Below are positions 21,881 through 34,900 of a stretch of 64,000 nucleotides of DNA, piece by piece. Under the pieces are notes generated by a model that saw only the letters and a list, made by a program, of their open reading frames with translations, made no database searches and was not told where the DNA came from. This DNA is from Cryptomeria japonica. Taxonomy: Eukaryota; Streptophyta; Pinopsida; Cupressales; Cupressaceae. The position numbers were made by a program, and so were the translations under genes. The DNA lies in the NCBI RefSeq assembly GCF_030272615.1, contig NC_081414.1:310125164-310189163 (forward strand), given 5' to 3'. How positions within the stretch are numbered: position 1 is the stretch's first letter; the number at the start of each line of letters is the position of its first letter.

Positions 21881-22770
21881 TCGTGCTACCCCTTCACGGT
21901 ATTCACCGTACTGTGGAGGAAAAGTTGCATCTTCCGTACTTGCACTTGATTACCCAATCTCGCAGATTTGCAACATGTGGCAATCAGGGGTGAAATACTT
22001 CATAGTCTTCCATCTGCCAATGGAAGAGTCCGACGAGGGAACTTGTTTCATCCTCTAAGAATCCCTCCAGTTCCAAAACACCCTTGTCATCAGGTTCAAT
22101 CCTTTCCCGGTCATTCTGTGAGCTCCATTCCCAAAAATGCGAGTCATCTGAGTCAGAATCACAGGACGCCAATTCCTCACTCATAGCTTGATTCCTCAAG
22201 TTGATCACGTACTTTCAGCCTTCACTCTCGATGGAGAGTATGTTTTTCTTCTAGTTGGGGTTCGCCTTCTCCATAATCAAACAACCCCTTCCTTGAAGGG
22301 CATCATAGGCCTTCTTTTCCAACGGTATGACCACAAAGTCAAGGAAAAAGTGTTGGGTACTGACCACAACTTTTTCTGCCATGAGTGTCCCCAGGGGCTT
22401 GATCCCATGCTAGTCGGCAAAGACGAGGTGGAATGTTGGTGGCCAGAGAGTTGGCTTGCCCAGAACCCTCCATGTCTCCTCCGGTAACACATTCACTCCA
22501 GAGCCGCTGTCAACAATGGTGTTCATCAACTTTTGTCCCATTATCTCCATCTCGACCACGGTCGGCTTCCAACCAATGCTTACAGTGAGCAGCATGGGGT
22601 CTGTAGCAGACGTATCAGGTAGTCCTGTTGCCGCCATGGAGTTTGTGCCAGATGGTTTTGCTGCCATCTGACAGTGTTTTTGGTTGGCAGTGTTGTCACC
22701 AACTATGTTTGTAATAGCCATCTTCAATTGCAGAAGTGTTTGCACAAGGTCAGACACGCGTACGATTACG
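21881..22770 (-). pseudogene. Protease and PR-RT linker of A2
   Basis: The protease core NTIVDSGSGVNVLPEETWRVLGK has the expected DSG. The linker SLVGLFHWQMEDYEVFHP follows. The junction reads RNQAMSEEL, open, where A1 and A0 have TAG. The copy ends abruptly near 22770, before the gag zinc knuckles. Confidence 0.8.
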
Positions 22771-23593
22771 GTGGTTCAAAACGAGATAGTGTTAAACGTC
22801 TAATCGAATCACACGAAAATTGGATTAGCTAGTGTGTGCAAGTGAAGTTCATTCCAACTTAGAAAGAGTTGAGGCATCAATGTTTCACCATGTCAAGTTG
22901 TCCAGCGAGCTGATACTTCAAAAACAACTTGGATAGAGCCCCGCTGCCAACAAGTGTTCATAGCCCCGACGGAGTTATTGCCTATTAGCTCACAGAGATT
23001 GTTCTGTTTCCGATAAGAAAGTTTTACCTTTTGCTCAATACCAGCAGAGATGCCTGCATTCCTATTTGCCAATTTTATGCTTCATATCAAGTTGATTTCT
23101 AAGCGTCTTTACTCTTGATTCTTTTCTCTTCTTTCTTCTATTTTTTTTGGCATAGTAGGCAATGACGCCTACGCAAGATTGAGCGTAACAATGGTCGTTG
23201 AAGCAGAGCTTTGGACTTTATCATTGACGTAGTGTCCCTTTGACTAACAACTAATTGTATGCGATTTTTAAAATGTATTTGTGCAGTAATCACGATCTCG
23301 GGGATAAGTTTTGACAAAAACAAGATCTTGCAGAGAAAGGCTATCTAAATCAATCTGACCTCATCATGGGGCGCTCCAATAATCTAGTGTCCTGCCCGAA
23401 CTAAGATCCTAGAAGTAAAAGGTTACAAAATTCTAACATTGCACCAAATGTTGCATGTGGCACATAGGCTTCCTTTCAAAATTGACAGGGGTCCCAAAAC
23501 AAATCGGGAAATAAACTAAACTAAAACAGGAAAACGGAAAAACTATCCTATTATATACAAGGGGAAAGGTTTCTAACCTTAGGCTAGAAGTAA
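22771..23593. other. Unclassified stretch between A2 and element B
   Basis: No coding frame or clear terminus is visible. It may hold the 3' untranslated part of element B (read on the minus strand after the integrase stop). A pyrimidine-rich run at about 23115-23150 is a purine run on the minus strand and could be part of a PPT. No 3' LTR of B is found. Confidence 0.4.
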
Positions 23594-24800
23594 TGCTTGA
23601 GGAATTGACTGTTTATAGGCAAGGGGACGTCCTCACCTATTAGGGTCCTAAGTCGAAATGCATTTTCTCCCAAAATTTCAAAAATTTGGAAAGGACCGAA
23701 CCATAGATTATCAAACTTATCGTGCTCTCCTTTCCGCTCATGCGCTTTGTCCCAGCAAAGGACAAGGTCAGAAATGTAAAAGGCTTTTACTTTTGCCCTT
23801 CTGTCAAGCCAACTCTTGACCACTTCTTGGTGTTTAGTAAAATTATCTATAGCGTTGTCTCTTTTTTTCTCTCCAAATACAGCAGTTGGGACAACCTGGC
23901 CTCTACAGTGTTATCGATTCCCAGATATTCCTTCATGAATTGTAGGGTTGGTATTCTCAATTGTATGGGAAAAATACGGTCGAGGCCATATACCAAATGG
24001 TATGGTGAAGTTCTGATGGCGGATTTACATCTAGTACGGTCTGCCCAAAGGGCAAATCGGAGTTGGGTATGCCAATCTTTTGGATTCTTGTCAAGAAGTT
24101 TCTTGATCACTTGCAACAGGTTTTTGTTGGTGAACTCAGCCAAACCGTTACCTTGGGGATAGGAATTTGATGAAAACTTTAACGTTATCCCATAATCAAA
24201 TGCCTAGTTAGAAAATTTTAATGATGCAAATGCAGAACAGTTATCACAAACTAAAGAATGAGGACAACCAAAGCGTGTAATAATGTTTTCTTATAAAAAT
24301 TTAATAACAGCATCAGCATTGCATTGTTTTAAAGATTGAGCTTCAGACAACCTCGTACAATAATCAGAAGCGGTTAGAATGTACCTGCGTTGCACAGAGG
24401 AGAGTGGGTTGATCATACCTATGAAGTCGAGAGCCCACTGGCCGAATGGTTTTACCTCTATGACTGGCCGAAGTGGCATGGCTGGGGTTCGCTCCTTGGT
24501 TGCAGCTACTTGGCAAATATGGTAGGTCCTTACGTGTTCATGGGTGTCTCTGAATAGGGTAGGCCAACAATAGCCTGCCCTGAGGATTTGGTGGGTTGTT
24601 GCCAAGCTTGACCCATGACCTGTTCCATACTTAGCATGGAACTGCTCTATGATTTGGCGTGCCTCATCTCTATTTACGCACCTTAGGTAGATCCCTTCGT
24701 GGTTTCTCCGATACAAAACAGCACCTTGCAACATGAAACGACTGCTCTTCATCCTCAAAGCCCTTTTCTGCACTGGATTGAGGTGTGATGGACATTTTTG
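23594..24800 (-). pseudogene. Integrase of B
   Basis: The zinc-binding region has FHAKYGTGHGS and YHICQ, where the first Cys of the usual CxxC is Tyr. The core has LDFIGMI, LVCDN and NGLAEFTNK, supplying the D, D, E residues. The C-terminal end VPLPINSQFLKHYF is typical of Tat-type integrases, without chromodomain. At least two breaks lie near 24180-24300. Confidence 0.9.
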
Positions 24801-25059
24801 ATTAAGGAGATAGAAGGTTATGTCATCATACCACTCGTTTGGCGAGACTTGTTCAATCAGGTATTACTGATGTATAGTTCCTGAGCATTCCGCTGCGAGA
24901 GTCTGCGTCAAAGCTTGACCTCTTACTAGTTTCATGGGCTGAATCTCAATGTCATATTCTTGGATAATAGTCACCCATTTACCCCTCCTTTCGCCCACGT
25001 CATTCTGCATCAGCAACATCCGGCACTATGGCGTATATCTTACTCCTTAGTATATAATG
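24801..25059 (-). pseudogene. RNase H to integrase connection of B
   Basis: A degraded part of pol between the classical RNase H and the integrase. Only scattered residues are recognisable. Stops are frequent. Confidence 0.45.
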
Positions 25060-26268
25060 TCAGAACTTCTTAATAGCTTTGACTAATGTGTAAGCTTGCT
25101 TCTCAATATCTGGGTACCTCAACTCGGCATCTTTCAGCGGAGTGCTCATGAATGCTATTGGGTGTTCTCCCTCTTCCTCCTTTCGCTGAGTTAAGATTGT
25201 TGCATAGGTGTGTTCGGAAGCAAAAGAATATATGTAGAATGGCCTTAGGTAGTCTGGGCTTACCAAAACCAGCACCTGGACAATAGCTTGTTTGATCTCC
25301 TCAAACGCTTTTCTGGTTACTAGGGTCCATTCTATCTTAGCATCTTTGTTGAGCATGTCGTTGAGCGGTCGAACTATTTCTGCAAATCCGGTTATAAATT
25401 TTCTGACAAAATTTATCTTCCCAAAATATGACTTTAGTTCTTTTTTACTTGCAGGGAGATTGATTTGTAATATAGCTTCAATTCTATCAAGATCAATTGA
25501 GATCCCCTTTTCTGAGATAACATGACCGAGAAGCTTATCTTCAGTCACGCAAAACATACACTTTTTGGGATTTAGAGATATCCCGAACTGGCGACAGTGC
25601 TGAAAAAAATTTCGCAGATCATTCACATGGTCTTCTCTTTGCTTGGAGAATATCGTCAAGTCATCCATATAGATAATGATGCACCGGCCTGCAAGGTCTT
25701 TAAAGGCGATGTTCATGGCGCACTGAAATGTTGCTCTTGCATTGATCAGACCAAAAGGCATTCTTCTATAAGCAAACACTCCCCACTTGGTGGTGAATGC
25801 GGTCTTCAGCCGGTCTTCATATTCAACCATTACTTGGTTATACCCGGAATATCCGTCTAGAAAAGACATCATCTGGGATCCATTGACCATCTGCAAGACT
25901 TCATCTAGCGAAGGTAGCGGGTAGTTATCCTTTTCTGATGCTCTGTTCATGTTGCGGAAGTCTACACACAATCTGATTTCACCACTCTTTTTCCTTACGG
26001 GAACTAAGTTAGCCACCCAAGTAGAATGTTGAACTGGAAAGATAATGCGAGCAGCCAACAACTTTTTCACTTCTTGATAGATCAAAGGCTCGAGGAGGGC
26101 ATTTATTGGTCGTTGTCTCTGTCTGAAAGGCTTTGAGTCTGGCTTTAGGGATATAGTACGAGTTATTACTGAAGTATCATAAGCCTTAAGATCCTCATAC
26201 CCCCAAGCGATGATACCGGGAATTCCCTCATGTTCTTGAGGATTCCATCCCTTTCCTAAGATGTACAT
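25060..26268 (-). pseudogene. Reverse transcriptase and degenerate RNase H of B
   Basis: A long open frame of 402 codons. RT motifs are ITRTISLKPDSKPFRQRQR, LVPVRKKSGEIRLCVDFRNMN, FLDGYSGYNQVMVEYEDR, RRMPFGLINARATFQ and the catalytic IIYMDDLTIFSK. The following RNase H has FYIYSFASEHTYATIL and HPIAFMSTPLKDAELRY. The first catalytic Asp of a normal Ty3 RNase H is not present in YSFASEHT, as is usual for Tat elements that carry a second RNase H. This is the best preserved reading frame of B. Confidence 0.93.
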
Positions 26269-26640
26269 AGCTTCCCAATCAACACATTCTTCTAATTTTC
26301 TTTCGTGCCCATTTTGATATTATCACAAGCGCCTCCTTCGGAAGTACTTTCCTTGCGGGATTTGAGCTGGTCCTAGTCGAAGATCCTTTCCAATTGCACC
26401 ATACCTCTAGGAATGGTGTTTGTCTTGAGGTTCAAGACCTCTTCGATGTCGATCTCGGCTTCCTAGGGTTCTTCCTCATCAATAATTTGTGTTGCAAACA
26501 CATCAGAGCTTGTGATAAAGTCAATGATGTGCCTATCATCATCAAACACCTGAAAATTAGTGACATTATCTGGAATAGATGGGACTGATGTCAACTCAAC
26601 TGTGAATTTCTTCAAACTTTGCATTGACAGAGGTTCTAAC
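26269..26640 (-). pseudogene. aRNH-RT linker of B
   Basis: Continues from aRNH with FQVFDDDRHIIDFITSS and acidic residues up to the RT. Several stops are present (for example near 26460 and 26360). Confidence 0.6.
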
Positions 26641-27040
26641 AAACTTGCAGCCTGTGCCAATGAATCAGCAACCTAATTTTGTGATCGGAAGATAGCTTTG
26701 ATGTTGAAAGCATCAAAACTCTCTATCCTATCCCACACATTGTTGCGATAGACACTGAGTCTCTTATCATGACATGTGTATTGCCTTCTAACCTGCCGGA
26801 CTACCACCTCTGAATCTCCAAAACAATGTAGGATCTGAGCTCCCTTCTTAATGGCTAGCAGCAAGCCATGAACCAAAGATTCATACTCCGCTATGTTGTT
26901 AGTACAATGAAACTGTAGTCGGTAGGCGGCCAAATAGGTTTCACCGGTTGGACTTATCAGTTCTACTCCTGCTCCAGCTCATCACTTGGACTTCGAACCA
27001 TCAAACCTTAATGTCCAAGTCTGATTTGGGTTGGTAACCG
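26641..27040 (-). pseudogene. Second (archaeal-type) RNase H of B, upstream of RT
   Basis: Motifs WTLRFDGSKSK, HCTNNIAEYESLVHGL, CFGDSEVVVRQV and VADSLAQ give the D, E, D, D residues of an active RNase H of the aRNH type. A TAG interrupts just before VADSLA, and a stop lies after FDGSKSK. It lies between protease and RT; Ogre and Retand elements known to me have aRNH after the classical RNase H. Confidence 0.85.
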
Positions 27041-27560
27041 TACCGGCTGCGACCTCTGGGCTCATCATTTCATTCTTTTCTTGCTTAGGGGCCCTCTTTT
27101 GAGGAATTTCGGGGGAAGCGGTATCTTCTTGGCTAAGAGTATGGGCTTCTAGCACCTCTGAATGTCTCTTACATACCTGATTTAGTGCTAATTTGCATAA
27201 TGAACATGTTATTTCTGAATGGGCAGCATTGTGGACTTTGCACCAGTCGGATAGGAGCAAGTCCTTAATAGAACTCTGGCAGTCTAGATGTCGCATTTGC
27301 TCTATGTATTTGCAGAAAAACTTTTTTAAACTGTTGAACAACTCGTTTTCTTCTTGTGATGGCATCACTTTATCATAATTTTCAATAATTCCTTCCAGAT
27401 TCTGAACTAGATTCGAGCATTGTACCAATAAAACTTCGTTTGTTGAGCCCATGTCAGCCCTGTAAGTGCCCATATCTGATTCTAGAAATAGGGTTTCATT
27501 GGCCTAGTTATATTCAGTAATCATCAATTTAAGCCTAGGTTCAGACTCAATTCGGATTTG
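27041..27560 (-). pseudogene. Protease-aRNH linker of B
   Basis: An open stretch of polar, acidic sequence (LFNSLKKFFCKYIEQMRHL, then SQEDTASPEIPQKRAPKQE) leading into the aRNH. No known domain is recognised. Confidence 0.55.
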
Positions 27561-27900
27561 ATTCGCTACACCTTTCCATGGCAGCCACATATGGGTAAAA
27601 TGGAATGCAGCCAACCGTTAAGGACGTGGGTCCAGTCTCGGCTAAGCAACATACCATATGCCCCTGGAATGTCCACTACCTGGATATCAATATACATCTG
27701 GATGCACGGATCTATTGACAACTGCATGTGAATATTATTCAACTCACCCACCACAGTTACTTCAAACTTATCTAATTGGGTCACTTTTTGGTTAGTCTTG
27801 GTGGGGGTTAGGCCTAAAGCAGTGCATACGGATAAAGGCATAACATTAGCTGAAGCTCCTAAATCAATGAGACAATTATGCAGATTCTTACCAAAGATTC
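27561..27900 (-). pseudogene. Aspartic protease of B
   Basis: LIDLGASANVMPLSVC carries the DLGAS active-site variant common in Athila/Tat proteases. VVDIPGAYGMLLSRDWTHVLNGWLH is the C-terminal part. The frame is open over the core. Confidence 0.85.
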
Positions 27901-27989
27901 TAAGCGTTAATAAGAAAGGTGGGGTTTCTAGCTTTTATGTGAACAAATTGATAGTAGGTTCGGATGGAAGTGTATCATTGTTCATGATT

Positions 27990-30520
27990 GAGATATCCTG
28001 AGTTCTTCCCCATGCACGCACTCCAAAGCCAGTCTCCATGGGCTAATCATTTAAGAATTCTGGTTGTGCAGCGTAATTCACTGTTGCACCCCTAGGATTT
28101 GTCGGTCCTCTTCCTTCATTACTGACCTTCTGGGGTTGCTCTGGTGGCACTCTTTGTCCTAAGTTCTCATCGGTTCCTTTGGATTGAACAGGTGAGGGCT
28201 CCCTAAGGCTGCCCAAGACCATATCTCTAACCTCAGAAAATTTCATCGGCTCAACAAGGGACAAACTGATCTTGATCTTCCTGAATTCGTCTGCTACCAA
28301 CTGGCCTAGTTTGGTAATTTCTGCATTGCTAGACGGTTTAATACTCGGGCCCTGATTTGTGGCAACAGCCGATTGACTTTGAAAAATAGGTGCTCTTGGA
28401 GAAGCTTGTGTCTTTTGCGGCTGACTTTGGCTCGCATACTGTTGTGGTGCCTTAGGATAACTTGGGTTATTATTGGCATTTTGATCTAGAGGAACTTGAA
28501 TATCTTTTGGAGGTGTGGAAGTAGTATAAGGGCCACTATTGTTGTTTTGGTTATTATTGTTGTAATACCCCCGATTGCCGCGTTGGTACTTGCTGAAATG
28601 CATTTACATCAGCGGGTTGGTTTGGGTTTGCCACCTCATTTTCATCCTGATTAGGGAAGAAAAAGGGGGGAATATAGGTTTCTGGGACAAGTGTTGTATC
28701 ATACCTTGGTGATGGAACTATCTCAAACCCGGTGGGAGGAAGCGCTGGTTGAGGCATTGTGTTCTCAACCTCTTGCTGGAATATATTACTGGCCACCTAA
28801 AATTCATCACATTGCGGCTCTGAGTGTTGGTTGGTATTATGTACCCTGCACCAATTAGATAGATCTGCCTCTGCCAAAAATACCCTATCTGTCGGCCTGT
28901 TTTCTAGTGTTGGTGGGTTATCTAGCGGAGTGGGGACTCCTCTATTGTTAGGACGAGTGTTCCATGTCCTTGTAGGCCTTTGATATCCTTGGTTCTGATA
29001 CTGATTCTGGTGCTGACCTTGTTGCTGATTTCTCTAATTATTCTGCAATTGATTATTCTGATTTCGCAGATAAGTAACTTCAGAGGAAAGCTTCTTCATT
29101 TGCTCAATCAACTCTCGCATCTCATCTTTCTCCTCGAGTTCTAGAAGATACTGCAGTATTTTGCAGATATACAGGTTGTTTGGGAGGGATTTGAGATATA
29201 GGTGGTCTCGGATGGAGCACCAACTGATTTGTAGGTTGCTGGCACTGATATGTCAATTGTGGGATCGGGTTCATGATAGGCGTTTGGTGAGCCAAAGCCT
29301 GACTGATTTCTTGAATTTGGTTAGGCATAGCGGGAAGTCCCAATTGCAGCAATGGTCCTGCGATATTTTGACCTAGTCCTTTACTGATCTCCATAGCCTT
29401 AGCATATGCTTCGGTTAGCATGGTCGATGCAGATTGGGACTGTCAGACAAACATGGTTGTCAAATAGTCCAGAGCTGAATAATAAATCTCTCTTGCTGAA
29501 GCATCACTTACCACGTATGGGTCTTGCAACCGGGTAAAGGCTTTGTGGAATCTGTTGTTGAAGGAACTAATTGGCTCATGTCCTTGTCTTTTGACTTCCA
29601 CGAACTGTCTGTACAGCTCTGTGGGGGTTGTAGGAATACCATACTTTCTCATAAAAGTTGTCTTCGCCTTTTCCCTAGAATCAATAGATGACACTGGCAA
29701 GTGGATAAACCAGTAAAATGCGTCTTCTCCCAAAGAATAAGGGAAAAGTCTACATGCAACGTCTGCATACTCAATCTATCTATTGCATAACGCAGCTTCA
29801 AATATTTTTATATGCTCTTCTGTTGTTCTGTTTGGATCATTTACGTGAAAAATAGAACAGAACCTATCAGGCCTCTTGGGCATATCATGGTAAGCTGCAA
29901 AAATTAGTGGTGATGGGTTGTCTACCAACCAGGTTCACCATTTGGGGTAGATGGATTGTGCGCAATCTATGGCTGAATTAATTGAACCAAAGGGGGAGCT
30001 GGAGTTGTAACAGTTGGGGTCGTGAAAACTGTGCTTTCTGGGACAGCAAACTGTTGGTCCGATGAACTGGGCTCACTGGGGTCTGCAAACCGGCGATAAC
30101 TTTTAAACCTATAGAAGTGAAATCTAGCAAATCTTTCCCTTTCTGCGCTAGACTTCAGGACTCTTTCAAATCTCTCCGGAGAGAGATCCAATTTGTTCCA
30201 GCGTGAGCTATTTCTAATGCCAAATCTGTTGATGCAATGCAGGAGCAGGTTCAGGAGCTAAATTGGCTTCTTCCTGTTCTCTCTGATTTTGTGCGTCGAT
30301 GCAATCAACAATCTCTTGTTCTTCTTCGAGGACAAAGCACATTCAAGACCAGTCAGGATAATTTCTTTTTACGGACCAGGCCAAGCTATATAACTCAGTG
30401 ATGAGGTTCTCTTGTTCGTCGTTGAAGTTCAAATCTAGTTGTATAACTGGTTCGGGGTCTCTTCCTGGTTGAGGAGGATTAATGGGCAGACCCATCTCTT
30501 ACCATGTTAACGGACTGGAA
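27990..30520 (-). pseudogene. gag: gag of B
   Basis: The N-terminal part (about 30500-30200) includes PVIQLDLNFNDEQENLI and has stops. The capsid-like domain at 29443-29733 has DAFYWFIHLPVSSIDS, YRQFVEVKRQGHEPISSFNNRF. Long Gln/Asn/Pro-rich segments follow (29122-29421 and 28043-28603, e.g. RGYYNNNNQNNNSG). No zinc knuckle is visible. Confidence 0.8.
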
Positions 30521-30789
30521 AGAAAATTGCCGGATTTCTTTAAGAACTTGCTTATGAAGGGCAACAATCCTTTGTCTATCTAGATTTTCCTCGATCACAG
30601 TCTCTATTTGCCGACCTTTCTCTTCTTCCTTAGCAATAGTGTGACTTGCTTGTCTGAAGTGAGGATGATTTATTTCTAATTTCCAAGCAAGTGCTCATAA
30701 CTGACCTACAATATATGATTGATTCAGGCTGTTCAAGGGGCAAATCGAACGGGAATTCATGCAGCAATACCATACTGCATCATATGGCC

Positions 30790-30808
30790 CTTCTCCTAGC
30801 GCCAATTC
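30790..30808 (-). other. Primer-binding site of B
   Basis: Read on the minus strand, GAATTGGCGCTAGGAG directly follows the LTR end ACACGTCAACA. The TTGGCGC start fits the PBS type of Athila/Tat elements. Confidence 0.75.
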
Positions 30809-31652
30809 TGTTGACGTGTCTAAAATCGCATTGCTACAGTTCCATCTAGCCAACGCAAAATAGAATGTACTCGCTGAGTATCCTATCTTCTCTTGAGATA
30901 AGGAAATCCCTAATGTTGTTTCTTGCTTGATCAAAGAGGATGACCTCAAGGTTTTGATTGTCAGGTCTTGCCTGCGGGATTACTCACTGGTTTGATGTGT
31001 TTTGCTGGAAACACAAAGGGGACTTACGATGAGATGAATAACTTTCAGGTGAGTTCCCTGAAATTTAACAGTCTCATTATCGGTTGATTTCAGTTGGATT
31101 GATACTAATTCAGCTAGACTGTGGGTTTCTTCTTAGTAAAAAAAAGGGGGAAAAGAGGGATAGGGAAAAGAGATACAGAAAATCTAATTACTTAACCAAG
31201 ACAGCATGCTCAAGAAAAACAGACAGACACCTCCAAATAACCCGATTTAACACTATCAGCTATTTAAGCACAATGTTTGTAAGAATCTAGTGCGATCTTC
31301 AAGGAAAACTAGATTTTCATGCTATTAAACATAAATTCTGAAATTTAACATTCATTCACTAATTGTTTAATAACCGAACTGAGCATATGAGGGGGTTCAG
31401 ATTAACCATGCAAAGGGAATGACAATCAGTCAGCCCTTAATGGTATGAACAGCGAGGATTCTATCAGATGTTTATCCTAAAAATGCTATTGAAAAATAAA
31501 AGACATATCAGAATAATTTAAATGGTGAAGGAGGAGACCATGCACTCACAAAGAAATGAAAACAGCCTTAATTTTCCATTAATCCTGTGTAAATTTCGCC
31601 AGAGCTTCAGCAACAATCCTTGAACTTCTTACAAAATAAGGGAAAACGAGTC

Positions 31653-31662
31653 CCTTTAAATA
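31653..31662 (-). promoter_or_regulatory. TATA box of LTR B
   Basis: TATTTAAAGG on the minus strand, 854 bp before the LTR end. C, D and E have TATA boxes at a corresponding distance. It lies downstream of the LTR-ORF, so the ORF belongs to U3. Confidence 0.65.
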
Positions 31663-31933
31663 GATTTCCAGAAATAGATGAATGGCCAAGATCTAAACTA
31701 AACAAGTGGCCCAGATTCATCTGTACAAAAAGGTACCCATACCCATAAATAGAAGGTAAATATCAGCAACCACCCAAAGGGGAGCAATAACTACCTAAAA
31801 AAGGTAATTAAAAACTATCCATAACAATTCAAAAAGTGCACATGCACAGAGTTTAAAGTTTACAGTTGACTTGGCAATCAAATATGAACTTTAGCCAAAA
31901 AGTGCTTTTTCAATTTTAAAAGAAAAATGCATT

Positions 31934-34900
31934 TTAAGAAAGCACTTTTTCCTTTCCAGCTCTAGATTCCTTTGTGATGAATTCGACCTCGTTGTGCAGG
32001 TACTCTCCCCAGATATCCAGATCGGTTGCACACTCTACCCGAACGTAGTCCTGAAATCTCAGACAACTCGAATAGTTCGGTCGTCGGCGGCATAGGAGGA
32101 TTAAGCATTTTGTAATGAATACCCTGTAGGAGGCTATCTAAATTCTCCAGCTCTTCCCTCCAGTATGACTTGTGATTTTCAAAACATGATATGTCTGCTT
32201 GCAGCCCAGCAGCAAATCTAGATCTTCCATGGAGTAAGTGACCCCGGGATTAAGCCTGTCCTCCCACTGTGGTTGCACCTCACTATTTTTCCAACCGGGA
32301 ACCATGGATTTGAGGATCCTCTCACCAAGATCCTTCACATTTGATAAAGTGTCATCGCACTTATCATGCATTTTATTGATATTATCCTTCATGTCATCCT
32401 TCATGCTGAGGGTCCAATACCATTCTCTGAAGGTATTGACACTATAAGGATTTAGGATACTATCAATAGCGGGGATTTGAGAGCAGGTCCAAAATAGAGC
32501 CCTAATGAGGGGCAATGCCCTAGCAATCGCCTCATGAGTGTTATAGCATTCCTTCCTTAGCTTACACATTTTGATACTAGTGGATTCCCTATGGAGGGCC
32601 ATTCGCACAAATCCTTGAAGATTTGCTCTCCTCTTTCTTTAATGCTTTGAATCCATTCTCTGACGGCCTTGGTGGTATCCCGTACTCCTTCAAATTCTGT
32701 AGTGGTCCTTTGCGCCAATGCTGTAGGGGGAATATGGGATTCAGGGGCATTATGCAATGGTCTCAAAAGGTGATCAAGGTACCCCTCGGCCTGCTCAGCA
32801 CAAACTCGATATATGTCTTTCTTAGCAGTTATCTCTTTGAGTTGCCTGAGCATGTTTTGCACGGAGTCCTTGAACTCCTCCCTTTCCTGTTCCTTGGTGG
32901 CTCGTACGATCGAGATGGTTGTGATGCTATAATCAGCCAGTGTAACTTGATCTAGTGGCATATCGGCAGGCGGGTGGCGATATGGAGGGTACGGTTCCTT
33001 TATTCATCTTTGGTTATCCGGGAATATGCTTTAGGCTTTTTCTTCCCTTTGGACTTGGCTTCGCCTATGCACGAGAAAATGTCCTCCAAGTCGATGGATG
33101 GCTTGGTGGCTTCCTTTCGTTGAGCTCGAGCAACTAACCAATCTTGAGGTATGGTTTGCCCAGATGCTGTGGTTAAATTCCCACTCTGCTCCTTAAAGTT
33201 TTCAACTGGCTCATTGCATATTTGTAGCTGCTCTGTTACAGGAGTGGAGGAAGTGTCAAGTCCCTTGCTCGCAACTGAATTCTCTCCTACTTCACTGAAC
33301 AATTGTCTGGTATCTTCATGTGATGGTTCTTCAATTCTATTAGGCTCGCGGGTCTCATCTGTCCTATGCTCTCCTTCAACAGTGGTGTCATCCTTGGCGG
33401 TACTATGCAATTACAATTCATGGCGACTCCCCTAGGTGGGTTCATGCAATTCAAGCCCTTGAGTGGAGGGAATTTCTCCTTCCTCAACTTGATTCTTAGG
33501 TTCGGTAGACTCAATGACCCTCACCTTTGTATTTACCCTGTCTTGTGCAGGAGGATCATCAACTCCGAATGCATCAACATTGCTCTGGGAAGGCGGAGCA
33601 AGTATATAGTCTAGTTCAATTACATCATCAAATGAACTGGGGTCTTTTGATGATGAAGTGAGCTCCGGTCTCCTAATAGGGATCTTCTCCCTTCTTGTTC
33701 TTTTAGATGTCCGAGTCCCTCTGTTGTCTTTAGCCTTCTTCCTTTTTTCGGGCTTTTCAACCTCTTCCTTAGATGCACTCGAGGTTCCCTCATCTTCGGA
33801 GGACTAAGAATCAAGGCTACCCATCATATGGTAGGTGAACTGAACTCCCTCATGAATTAACCACTCAATCTGCTGGTGTAACCACTGATCAGTGTACCTT
33901 CCTGGGGCTGCCATAACTGCCTCAAAATCAGTGATTGGATCCTTTGGATCCTGTGGCCAATCGATGCCTAGAAAGAGATGTCCTACTGCCTCAAACTCCC
34001 GGACTTGTAAGCAATTTCCAGAATCCGTTAGCTGATCCGGGACCCGACGGTATTAATAGAGTCGCATTTGCTGCACACTCAGCCTTGAATATTCGCATCG
34101 TTGGACCTCGTAGTCATCAGAGCAATTCTTCCAATAATCTTCAACTGATTCCTTTGCTCTGTAGCGCTTGCCGTAGGCTCTCTTCGCCAGATTGTCATGA
34201 TCGAAACATTTCCTTGGGAAATGTTCCTGTAAGCCATAGGAGGCTAACTCAGCAAGGGATTCTTCGGCATGAGCTGGATTCTTCAAATGGACATCGAGGG
34301 TACCTAAAATCATTGGGAAGACGAATCCAGACTGCTTCTTGTCTCTGAGTAAACTGTTCGCCGGACGTGCCTACCTTGCAACTTCCAGAAGAACTATTTT
34401 GTCGGTTGGGTATCGCGGAAGTCGGAAAGGAGCGCCTTCAAAGCCAGCTATTTGGATGTAGGAGAATCTTGGGAACTGAATGAACCAGGCGCCATACCTC
34501 TATACCAAAATGGTAGCTTACTCTGAAAGCATTATGCGTAGTCCCCCTTGCATCAGCCTAACCAAGCGCATTGTGAAGGCTTCATTGACATGCTCATACT
34601 GGCCATCTGCATAGGCAGGGTTGTTTTTTTCCCTTGGAGCTATGTCCTGATAATGTAATTGTGGATAACAATCATACACCTTCACTTGATTAGGCCCATT
34701 CCCAATTTCACCCTTCATGATTAAACCTAGCAGTGGCTGGTTTCTGACGAACATATAGACTAAATAGGATGTCATGGTAAAGTACTTTTTCTCCTCAAGT
34801 TCGACAAACTAGGTATGGATGTTGTCACTTATGATCTGGGCCCAATCGAACTTGGATTTCCCGACGAAGACCTGCTCTGTAAAGTAAAACATCCACTCTT

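Larger units (their letters stand above)
19082..22770 (-). mobile_element. Family A element A2, partial (PR to INT)
   Basis: A minus-strand fragment without gag or LTRs of its own, ending at the A0 LTR. The missing gag and the same orientation make it possible that it is the pol part of A3, whose gag lies beyond element B at 38181-39402 and 47624-47851. The intervening gag C-terminal part is absent, so a deletion would be required. Confidence 0.75.

Noticed and set aside
21119-21949. Plus-strand frame of 276 codons
   Set aside because: It is the antisense shadow of the A2 reverse transcriptase.
23440-23510. A sixth LTR tip (ttgacaggggtccc) on the plus strand
   Set aside because: Only the second stem box is similar, the orientation is opposite to element B, and INT of B begins 90 bp away.
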